From NCBI GenBank assembly GCA_037447655.1, contig JBBHKE010000974.1:1-64000 (forward strand): a stretch of 64,000 nt of DNA. The letters run 5' to 3'. Shown piece by piece: positions 49,201 to 61,773 of the stretch; within the stretch, counting starts at the first letter, position 1; each line of letters starts with the position of its first letter. The notes under the pieces were generated by a model. It had not been told where the DNA came from. It ran no database searches and was given only the letters and a program-made list of their open reading frames with translations. A program made the translations under genes and the position numbers. This stretch comes from Zygnema cylindricum (taxonomy: Eukaryota; Streptophyta; Zygnematophyceae; Zygnematales; Zygnemataceae).

Positions 49201-52200
49201 AACAGCAAAATGTTAATGCGATTGACCGTCATATCGTCAGATATCGTAATATTTTTCCCTGCTGCTCTAGCCTTTGTGGCAGTGTACTATTGGAAGAGAT
49301 CGAAACAAGATCGAATGTGGGTTCTTGCAATGATTTTGATGCAGCCAGGGCTTATCCTCATTGATCATGGCCACTTTCAGGTTCGTTTCACGCTCATGTA
49401 CTTTTTGCAGGATAGGATTCAGGGTATAATTGACGTTGATAAGTTGCCATCTATTCTCGTGGATTGTCTCTGTTCACTGCATGGGAAATGGCTGATATAA
49501 GGCAGGGTGGTGTGTGCTATGCTGTCAGTTTTTGCGTAGAACCGAGTCACATATCAAGTGTTTTCAATTTCTGGATAGGCCTGGTTCTGGTAAAATGTGA
49601 AGGGAGATGTCCATGAACTTTTATGTGTTCACATGTTAGAGCTGAATGAGGGAGGTGCTTGTTTTTCTTGCAAATTTTGGTGAGATAAATCTAGCAATGC
49701 TTATGGTCTTATTATCTTCCTTTTGTGTTGCAGTTTAATTCTATCAGTTTGGGTCTGGCAATGGCTGCGGCAGCTGCAGTAATACAGGGAGCTGATTTAA
49801 TTGGCAGCGTTCTTTTCTGCCTTTCCCTCAACCACAAACAGGTTATTCTGGCACTCTCTTTACATGTACTTCATTTACTTTGACATTACTGCAGTCTCAA
49901 AGTGGAGAAACTGTTGACGAACCAGTAGCCGCTCAAGTCAACAAAGAGTAGGTTGCTCGCAATTATTGATAATCAAGTTCAGTGATGAGCCGTGAAACAG
50001 TTGTAGCTGGAAAGTTTTGAAGATTTACATGAAAACCACATCTGCCATTTTGGAGAAAGCATTGGTGGAGTAGCCTCAGACTTAAATAGCGACTTAACAC
50101 GGCTGGTGGTTGATATTTCCACAGATGAGCATGTATTTTGCTCCTGCATTCTTCGCACATCTTCTCGGAAAAAGCCTCCGAAAGAAACGCCCTTTGTTGG
50201 CCGTTTTGCGCCTAGGGCTTGTTGTTATTGCAACATTTGGCGTTTGCTGGGCGCCTTTCCTCTTTTCCAAAGAGTCTGCCCTGCAAGTGGGTCTTTTGCA
50301 GAAATGTTTTTTTTTTTGCAACTACTGGTTTTGCTGGAATCAGCTTTTCCCCCTGCTTATCTTTCAAACCATATTGACCATATTGTTGTTTGCTTTCTTT
50401 GTTCCCAATAATCTTTGCCCTACCTGAACTCAGCAATGTGTGTATCTGCTGAACATTTTGCATTTGATTGTATTCTTCAGTGTTCTCATAAGCAGGCCTG
50501 TGAATGGTACTGTTGGAGACTTCCTTTATTGCAAGCATCAAGTGTCTAGTTTTACTGTCTTCTCGCGGCCATATGTTACTTTGTTCGAAAACAGCTTCGC
50601 AAATTAAAGTTTAAGAATGGGTTTCTTTTTCGCAAGTGAAACCATCTGGTTTTTGTTAAATACTCTATTGAGCCGCTTAAATAACGTTGTCTGTCACAAA
50701 TGCAGGTACTCTGTCGTCTTGCCCCTCTTTCTCGAGGGCTCTACGAGGACCACGTTGCTAACTTCTGGTGTTCGACTTCCGTTGTGATCAAATGGAAGCA
50801 ACTGTTTTCCATTCCCACTTTGGCACGAATGGCATTGGGAACAACTGTACTGGCAGCCCTTCCAGCTATACTTCAGCAGATTCTTCATCCGAGTCCCAGA
50901 GGCTTTCTGCTCTCTTTATTTAACTCGGCTTTTGCCTTCTACTTATTTGCATTCCAAGGTAGGTTACTTAATCCGTAACTCGATGTCTGCCATGTCTCCT
51001 TTGTCCTTTCTTCTTTCACCGGTACATTGGCAGCTTCTTTTGCTGTTTGTTTGTGTCATCGTGAATCACTATTAGAGTTGGTGCCACTGAGCTGGAGTGT
51101 TTTTTTTTCTCAGATCCTGAAATTTTTTATTAGCAAGAGAATAACGCTAGTAGTTACATTGTTAGTTCTAATTGCACCTTGACTAGAAGTAATAACATGA
51201 AAACAGTCCTCGAGTGTTGTGTGTGGGGCGGATTGCAATATGTTTGGTTTTCAATATAATTGATAATCAAAAGCAAAAGGGCTTGATGTATGAAGTTCTT
51301 ACCATTTTTGAGCTTATATGTGTTCCATACTGTACGCATTATATATTGTGCGCAGCTCAATACCCACCTAATACTGAAACTAGTTGTACTACATGTTTCT
51401 TGACCTGTGACACCGTACTAATTATTTTTGTTTCAAGAGTAACCGATAGTACTTGATTTGTACTTTAGGAAACTTCAGGACTGTATACAACTGTACTGGT
51501 TATTTCTCAACTTATTCAGATATGGTAATCATTGACGTTGTAAAACCATAAAACCTTGTACCATACAAGTTATCAATTGCATATCGCGATAAGTGCTTCT
51601 TGATATATTGACACACGGTCTATTGATTATAAAAATATCCAAAAAAGGTACATTTAATAACGGTTAGAGTCTCCTGATATACAGCTCTATTCATGCTAAT
51701 CATTTCTTTACACTAATAGCGATACATGATGTATTTTCCACAAAAAAATGTATAATCTTAGGTGTTTCTTTTTTGTTATACAGTATGCAGTTTGACTGAC
51801 CGGGCATAGTACTTTTCCATGAGAAGTTACCCTGAGGACTCACTTTTTACAGGTAAAGCTTGGGAGGACTTTCCAATATAACATCAAGTTGCTTACGATT
51901 ATCCCTTAATTGACTCTATCAAGTACACATATTTTTTTTTTGTATTTTCTAATAACTATGTAGAAAGAAAATTATATTTTTGCTGACGTCTTCTTTTAGG
52001 GTTTCCGCCTTTTAATTTTTATTCTTTTTTCTTTTTTTCAATTTGCAGTGCATGAAAAGTCCATTCTTTTGCCATTACTTCCTGCTTCTTTGCTGGCGTT
52101 GGACGAACCCACACTATTTATGTGGTTTACAAATATAGCCGTTTTCAGCATGTTCCCTCTTCTTCAGAGAGATCGCCTGGTGCTTGTGTACATAGCTATT

Positions 52201-52494
52201 TTGTTGTTATTCAATAGGATGTCGGGTTATCTAGAGATCCTTCAAAAAGAAGTTAAAAAATGGCACTTACTATCCATCCATAGTGCTATACTAGTTTCAG
52301 GAGTCGGAGCTCTTATATTGCATGCATTAGCAGTTTTCGTACCACCTCCCTTGCGATACCCTTATCTACATCCGGCCCTTATGGAGTTTTATTCGTTTGT
52401 ACATTTCGTACTTTTTTTTTGTTTTGCAAACTGGCGGCAATGGTCCTCATGCGGTTCGCAGGACCATGTAGAGATTACCAAAAAGTTGACCTAA
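46210..52494 (+). CDS. ALG6: dolichyl-P-Glc:Man9GlcNAc2-PP-dolichol alpha-1,3-glucosyltransferase
   Basis: This ER multi-pass membrane enzyme adds the first glucose to the lipid-linked N-glycan precursor. Seven phase-consistent exons (46210-46324, 48596-48836, 49206-49380, 49734-49841, 50125-50286, 50706-50958, 52049-52494) give 499 residues, the usual family length. Family landmarks in order: an N-terminal membrane segment ([20 protein letters not shown]); the first luminal loop [17 protein letters not shown], whose Asp (D48) matches the proposed catalytic base; [38 protein letters not shown] then [34 protein letters not shown]; and [18 protein letters not shown]. The related ALG8 is less likely because the loop and the [10 protein letters not shown] form match ALG6 better. 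Intron 1 is about 2.3 kb and contains a short CT microsatellite. A purine-rich leader precedes the start. Confidence 0.95.
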
Positions 52495-52691
52495 TAATAG
52501 GATGTTATAGTGGAATTGGGCGCTGTCCTTACAGTATTTAGTGTTGAAATTTTGCTCATTTTTTTGCGCACTTGTATTGAAGACCATTGTTGTCAATTTG
52601 TTCTTTTCCTACTGCTGAATGCATATTGATGCTCCTCAAATGGACCATTGGGAAAAAGTTGTGTGGCTTGTGACTCGTTAGTTGACAGTGT

Positions 52692-54465
<1,774 letters not shown>

Positions 54466-54473
54466 TTCTAGAA
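54466..54473 (+). promoter_or_regulatory. candidate heat-shock element
   Basis: TTCTAGAA is a perfect inverted pair of the nGAAn/nTTCn heat-shock-factor unit, about 235 bp before the Cpn60-beta start codon. Further GAA and TTC units lie at 54509-54540. This fits a chaperonin gene, but an 8-bp match also arises by chance. Confidence 0.4.
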
Positions 54474-54708
54474 GTGCACCACGACTCTTGCTACAATTCC
54501 GTCACTCTCTGAAGCCTCCAGAAGGTTTTCTTTTCTAGCAGTCTCTTTCAATTATCTCATATCATAAGCAGAAAGTAATTTTTGCTGGTGGTATTGAAGT
54601 TATCGAGCGCTAGAAGTTGCTGTTATCTAGTGCTGCCATTTGAGTAAGATTACAACTGTTAAAATTCTAAAGCTCACTTGGAAGTAGTGGTATACCTCGG
54701 CGACAATC

Positions 54709-57700
54709 ATGGCTGCTAGCAGCATGGCTGCCATTTCATGCTCTGGCCCGACATCGATGTCCGTGGCCAATAATTCCAGTCAAGTAGCAGTATCTAAGTC
54801 TTCTTGGTTGGAAGGAACATCTCAGGCTTTTCTAGGTTCCCCCCTTTCTCTCAGCAGTGGAAGCAAAAGAAGAGCAGGAAGGAAGAACGGTGGTGCGCTC
54901 GGTGCTACTATGGCCAAGGAGCTCTACTTTAATAAGGATGGATCGGCCATGAAGAAGCTTCAGGTTACGTCCTGTCATTTTTGTGTTTTTCTCTTTATTC
55001 TTTTCATTTGTTGTTTTTTCAGTGGTTTTATGTCGTGTGGAAAAATACAGTCTTTTCGTGTTTGATTTCTACGTCTAAGCAATGTGGCAGACGATAGTCG
55101 GGACAGATGGCCGGTTCACAAACCATTGTAGCACACCTTTTAAACATTTTGTCGTGGTTTTACCTTTTCTGACCTTGGTTCTTGCCCCATGCTGTGGGCC
55201 GTGTGTCCAGTGTAATTTTGCTTTATTATTTGATTTATTGGTGTAGAGTGTAGTACAGTTTTTTCGTCAACACATTATTTTTATACTTTTTTTTTGACAA
55301 TTGATGTTATTTTTGACAGGCTGGAGTGAACAAATTGGCCGACCTTGTTGGAGTCACATTGGGCCCGAAAGGAAGAAATGTGGTGCTGGAGAGCAAGTAC
55401 GGTCCTCCGAAGATTGTTAATGATGGTGTGACTGTTGCTAAAGAGGTGAGTTTTAATGCATGCAACTTCACAATATTTGAAGATATTGGATTGGCGCTTG
55501 TATCAACAGTTTTTTATTAAATGTTTGAGGTTCCAAAAGGAGACTCTGTTTGCCACTGGACTTGAGTTCTTGTTTTCTGTTTTTTTTTCTATGAAAACTA
55601 CACAATTTTGCAGTTTTCACCTCATGATTTCTGCCTTTGTTCAAATAGCTTCTCCTGGGTGGTAGGAGTTAATTTGCATACGGAGTTTTGAAGTAGGTTT
55701 CTCTCAATTTAGTAATTTACTGACATGAGAACTCTTAGGTTCGAAATGTGCTATGTTATGTAGAGTGCTTCATTGTTTACTGTGCTTGCTAAGCAACCGA
55801 GCATTTTATGCAACCGTCATTTCCTGTATGCTGGTCTTGATATGAACAGGGCTTTCCAATCAAAATAGTTTTTTTCTCCTTTTTGCAACGTCATGACTTG
55901 GTCGATCATCTCTTGTAGGAAGAACTAAACAGAAGAGGCATTATTGCCCACCTTTTTCTGCCTGAGGCATTATCGTACACCATTTTATCTCTAAATGTTG
56001 CAAGGTTTGAGCTTTTATTTGCAGGTTGAGCTTGAGGATCCGGTAGAGAACATTGGTGCCAAATTAGTCCGACAAGCTGCTGCCAAAACAAATGACTTGG
56101 CTGGAGATGGGACCACAACATCTGTGGTTTTGGCCCAAGGACTTATTTCAGAAGGCGTGAAGGTCAGCAGTTAACTTTTTTTTTTTTTTTTTCATTCTTT
56201 GTTTTGTCTATTTAATGCGGTTGTATTTCCTCTTGTGCTCACCTACATTGTCTGTGTTCAGGTCGTAGCTGCCGGTGCTAATCCCATTCAAATCACACGG
56301 GGTATTGACAAGACTGTGGCTGCACTTGTGAAAGAGCTAAAGGCCATGTCTAAGGAGGTATGTATTTTTGAAGCTTGAGGTTTTTCTGCAGTAGATGCTT
56401 GTTTATAATCTACAGTTCGAGCTCTGTAAATGTTGAGATTGTGTTTTTTCAATCAAGCAAATGATTGTATTTTTTTTATCAAACCCATTAACAACGTAAC
56501 TTTCTTCTCAGGTGCTTTTTTAATAGATTCACTGTAGTATTATCTCTGGATGAGAGTTTGATGACTTTTTACGTGACCTCTTTAATCAATGGTTATATGC
56601 ATTGGCTCATTGTTTTAATTTATGTTTTTTTTCTCTCCTTCTTGGCAGGTGGAGGATAGTGAATTGGCTGACGTGGCGGCCGTTAGTGCTGGAAACAACT
56701 ATGAAGTGGGTCAGATGATCGCTGAGGCAATGAGTAAAGTGGGACGTAAGGGTGTTGTTACCCTGGAAGAGGGCAAGAGCGCTGAAAACAGCCTCTATGT
56801 TGTGGAGGGCATGCAGGTGGGTCTCCCACTAATCCGATTGTTTGGAATTGTGTTGTTTACTTCATTTTTTCTTTTGTGATGTCATGCTACAGTCTGAACT
56901 TCCAGGGACTGTTTATATGTTTTGATGCTAAAATGCCGTTGCTGTTCCAATTGAATGTGATTCTGCATTTTTTAATCTTGACTTCTTGTTCTTTACTTTT
57001 TCCTACTTTCTCTTTTGGCAGTTTGACAGAGGTTTCATCTCCCCATACTTCGTGACAGACACAGAAAAGATGTGCGTGGAATATGATAACTGCAAGGTGA
57101 GAGGAATTGTGGTGTGAAGGAAAGTCATTTTGGTGGCTCCACCAAAGGAAATAGATGGAAATGCATTAGAGGATGAGGAGACCTGAAATTGCTATGTCCT
57201 ACAAATTTTGAGCATTTATGTAAGCTTTCTCAAGTCAGACTTTCCAAAAGTTTTAGAAGTTTTTGATGGTGGCAATTATTCTACTGGTTCTCAGTTCAGC
57301 TGGCTGTTTTCAATTTTTGACTGCAGTTGCTTCTGGTTGACAAGAAGATATCAACAGCAAGGGATATGATTGGTATCCTTGAGGATGCTATTCGCGGTGG
57401 ATACCCTATTTTGATTATTGCTGAGGATATTGAGCAAGAAGCCCTTGCAACTCTTGTTGTGAACAAGTTGCGGGGTTCTTTGAAGGTCGCTGCACTAAAG
57501 GCTCCTGGTTTTGGAGAGCGCAAGAGCCAGTATTTGGATGATATTGCTTATCTGACTGGAGGTAAGCAGTCTTTGCATATAAAAAGGCTGACTTGTCCCA
57601 CAAGTATAGCATGCACAACCGGAGCTATCCTGTGCGGATTATTGATTTGTCTTTTTTTCAACTTTTCAATTTAATTAAGTTCTCCTTGACCCTTGTTTTC

Positions 57701-59962
57701 TCTGCACAATGCCAGACTTATCAGTTATCTCTCTTCTTTTATTTGAATCAATTATGAACCGCTGCATAATTCCGATTTGTGCAGGCACTGTTGTGAGGGA
57801 TGAAATTGGCCTGTCTTTGGAGTCTGTTGGCCGGGAAGTGCTCGGACAGGCTGCCAAGGTTGTAGTCACCAAGGATTCTACAACCATTGTGGGAGATGGA
57901 AGTACACAAGAGGCTGTAAATGCCCGTGTGCAACAGATTCGCAATCAGATTGAGGTATGCTGGACATAGCATTTTGCATTACGAAAAACAATATATAGAT
58001 CTGTCTGTGAAGGTGTCTCGTTGCTTGCAAGGCGTTTTTGATTGCGGCTTTTGCCCGCTCTTGTCCTGTTATTTTGAATAATCTTGTTGGCTCATTATGG
58101 GCATAGAACCCTGAAACCGAATTGCCCTTGATAGGAACGTTCAGTATGGTTGTTTGGGACAAGTTTTAAACAAATTATCCCCTTTATTGTAGGTCGCAGA
58201 GCAGGACTACGAGAAGGAGAAGCTGAATGAGCGAATTGCAAAGCTCTCTGGCGGTGTTGCTATCATCCAGGTATGTAGCGTTGCCTTATGGATAATATGT
58301 TGGTAGTATACCATCAAACAATAGAAGTTGCAGTGGCAGTTCTATCATATACGTTACTGATTTGTTCTCCTTGACCAATTGATACCGAGCAGGTTGGAGC
58401 CCAAACAGAAACAGAGTTGAAGGAAAAAAAGCTTCGAGTGGAGGATGCGTTGAATGCCACCAAGGTACAATCTGTTAGGATAAATGCAAGCTGGTTGCAG
58501 CGGCATTTTTTAAACTAGCATACATACTTCATTTCGGAAATTTGGTAGGTAATCTATTTTGAGTAATTGTATGCAGAATTAGTTTCTAGAGGATGAGGAA
58601 CCCATTCACTGCCTATGCATGTGAAAGATTGATAGCTTGACGCGAAAAGGCATTTGAATGTGGGTATCGATTACTGAATATGATTACACTATCTGCAGGC
58701 TGCTGTCGAGGAGGGTATTGTTGTTGGTGGAGGCTGCGCACTGTTGCGTTTGAGCTTGAAGGTGGATGCCATCAAGGAGGGTCTTGATAATGATGAACAG
58801 AAGGTATGAAGGAAACTGAATTGTCGCTAATTGCTGGCGGTTAAATGAACAGGGCGTCTGGATTCAACTGCTAATGTGGTTTACTTGCTTCTTTCTGCTT
58901 CGCAGGTTGGTGCTGATATTGTGAAGAGGGCTCTGAGCTACCCGCTCAAGCTCATTGCAAAGAATGCTGGAGTGAATGGAAGCGTTGTGGTAGAGAAGGT
59001 ATGCATTTTCATTCCAGCATCCATTAAGGTTTTAAAAGAAGTTTAAGAGAGAACAATTTGTCTCATGTCCAGTACGACAGTTCTTAAATACTCTTCGCAT
59101 GGGTGCAGGTGAAGGCCAATGACAATGTCAACTTCGGTTACAATGCTGGAACGGGTGTGTATGAGGATTTGATGGCTGCCGGTATTATTGACCCTGCAAA
59201 GGTAATCCCTTTTTCTGTTACATCGTCAATTGTTATCAAAGGCCAGCAATTCAGTGTTACTAATTCTAATTCAGTTTCAAATGACGTGGATTTGAACTGT
59301 TCAACGAATCAGGGCCAACAGAAAAATGTTAGTGCAGTAGGTGTCATTTTAGGTTGGAGGGTTGGAATATAGGTATTGACTCGTGGTGTAGTCCATCATC
59401 TTCCTTGAGCTTAGACTTGCTTCATTTCTTTTGCCACTTTAAGATGAACAGTTGCATTTATTGACATCTGCTTTTCCTTTTTCTCTTTTGCATATGACAT
59501 ACACCCTGACTCATGTGGGTTTGGTGTGCAGGTGGTGAGATGTTGCTTGGAACATGCTGCGTCAGTGGCGAAGACTTTCCTCACTTCAGATGTGGTTGTG
59601 GTTGATATCAAGGAACCAGAGCAAGCTATGTCTGGCAATCCTATGGATAATTCAGGTGGGTATTTTTTTTTTTTTTTTTTTTAGGAACGTCTGTCTTGTT
59701 TGCTATAGAAATCGAGTTCGCAACTTTTTGGTATGTAGGACTCTTTTTGAAAGTATGTCAGCAAAAATATGCTTGTTAATTGCCTTCAGTGATTACTTGG
59801 CACCAACATTTGATGTCAAATTTAGGTCAGTATGTGATGTCTTTTTCAGTTTGATTGTTTATGTTATCCTACTCATTAGTGCAGGTTTTCATACAAAAAT
59901 GAATTTTGTTTGGTAACTGATTACTTTTCTCTTGTTTTGCTTTTGCAGGTTATGGTATTTAG
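54709..59962 (+). CDS. CPN60B: plastid chaperonin 60 subunit beta
   Basis: This group I chaperonin subunit builds the plastid 14-mer that folds Rubisco large subunit and other stromal proteins with Cpn60-alpha and Cpn20/Cpn10. Fifteen phase-consistent exons: 54709-54963, 55320-55445, 56025-56162, 56262-56357, 56649-56816, 57022-57096, 57327-57561, 57785-57954, 58193-58270, 58393-58464, 58699-58803, 58906-58998, 59109-59201, 59532-59655, 59949-59962; 613 residues. The first 60 or so are Ser/Ala-rich and basic, a transit peptide, before [19 protein letters not shown]. Conserved: [17 protein letters not shown]; the ATPase motif [14 protein letters not shown] with Asp155; [13 protein letters not shown]; and [23 protein letters not shown] at the end replaces the GroEL GGM tail, as in plant beta subunits; the alpha type is less likely for that reason. 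The last coding exon is only 14 nt. Confidence 0.97.
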
Positions 59963-61773
59963 ATGCATTATTATTTGGGGAAACGGTGTTGTTAGGTGTT
60001 TAGCATGAAGACCTTATATTTGGTCGGCGTGGTTTCCAAATCCCACCTATCAGAGAGAATTTTGTAGGAAAAGTAGAGGATTATGTTCTTAGAAGTAAAG
60101 GAGCTTATTGCTCTCTCTTCTTGCTGCTAGATGAATAGGACGGATGTCTGTAGTATTACTTATATGAAGAGGTGATTGTACTTTGTATTAAACAATAAAG
60201 CAAGAGAAATGCTAACTTTCTATCAAGGAGAAACTGCACCTGTTGCTTGTTCACTTCTGGACGTCGTAGATTTGATTTTGTGCTTCTTGACTTTTTGGAC
60301 AGTGAAGTCAACAAGTTTTGACTTGTGCTCCACTTTCGGTCAATGTGTTTTTTGTGGTTGACTTATTGAACAGTGAAGGCAACAAGGTTTGCTGTGTAAT
60401 CCAGCTGTTCATGAACTCCCGCTGAATGATGAGTAGCAGTTCAACATAGTATAACAATGCTTCTGGTTGCAGCATCACTTATAACCAAGCACGCTTTGGC
60501 AATCAACAGTATATTACTATCTCAAGGTCTTAGACTTTGGTTTTCTGAAATTAACCGTTTTTGGATCATAGGCCGTCATCCCTCCATTGACTCCTTGAAA
60601 TCCCTTCAATTAAACAGCTCGCGAAGATCTTCAACCTGAAAATGACATCAGTTTGAAAAATATGGTTACTATCGTTCTCCAACACGGACTTATGTAGCCT
60701 CAAGGTATTATTTAAGAATGAAAGCGACCCAGGTGGTATGGGCACGATATTGATCATGCAACAGCTACGTGAGTGTATTTGATGAACAGATGACAAAATC
60801 GTTTTCTAAACGAAGTTTTCCAGAAATTGTTTTAGGTGAGCTCTATGAGCTGATATTGAATAGTGATACAAGAAGTGAAAAAAGTTTTTCGCATTAACAT
60901 GAGGTAGGAACGAATCGTAACTGCTTATCACCATAAAATTTTGACAAACATGTATCATTTGATTAAATTAAAAAAAGACCGCCTTCTACCGACCTTTTCG
61001 ACATGATCACCATATTTTGTTCCTTTTTTTTCCCGTGTTTCGCTCCGTTTTATTAAGTAGCAATTCCCATCTTTGCAATCCTACACTCCAAACTTAACAA
61101 ATTTCTGCCCAAGCTTATTCCTTTTTTCTCCTCCTTTTCCCTTTTTGATTCTTTTGATTCTTCCTTTTACGGCACCATTGTGTTGTGAAGCTCTTCTTTG
61201 AGAAGCCCCAACACCATGTATCTTTTGTTGTACCTTTCAAACCTAAAATAGCATGAATAATGCCAATTGTTTTATTCTTACGGGTGATTTTTTAACGAAT
61301 CAGAATCAGCCACGTCATTTGAAAATGAATTAGAAATGGTAAGACGAAATGTACACCCTTTGATAAAACATCCTGTACTTAGGGACGATTCACGGTATAA
61401 TTTCAAACATGGGAGAAAGTCACGCTGTTAAAATCAGTTGTCTTGCCATAAACCTCGGACTTTCAAAGGTAAATCCTTGTGAATGATCTCCACAAAGGAG
61501 GCCTCAAAAAAATAATCCACTTTATGTTATTCCTTCGGAAAAACTGTTTTATTCATACAACCTCTACAGCCCGAATTCCAAATCATTGGTTTGCTGAACC
61601 ACAACTACAAGAGGTTAAAAATATCTCCCACCACACGTGCAAAAAAAATGAAGAACCTCCACGTATTCAGTCTACAAGGAACTGCCTGTCTATCCGTGGT
61701 TTAAATAAAGGTCAAAATTTAGCATTTGACTACTTGCAGGCTAAACCTAAAACCTTGAAAAAATCCAGAAACT
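59963..61773. other. intergenic between convergent genes, no gene seen
   Basis: This contains the 3' untranslated region of Cpn60-beta (AATAAA at about 60193-60198 is a possible polyadenylation signal) and, at the right, that of the pyruvyl-transferase gene. No exon-like frame or repeat family was recognised. Confidence 0.5.
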
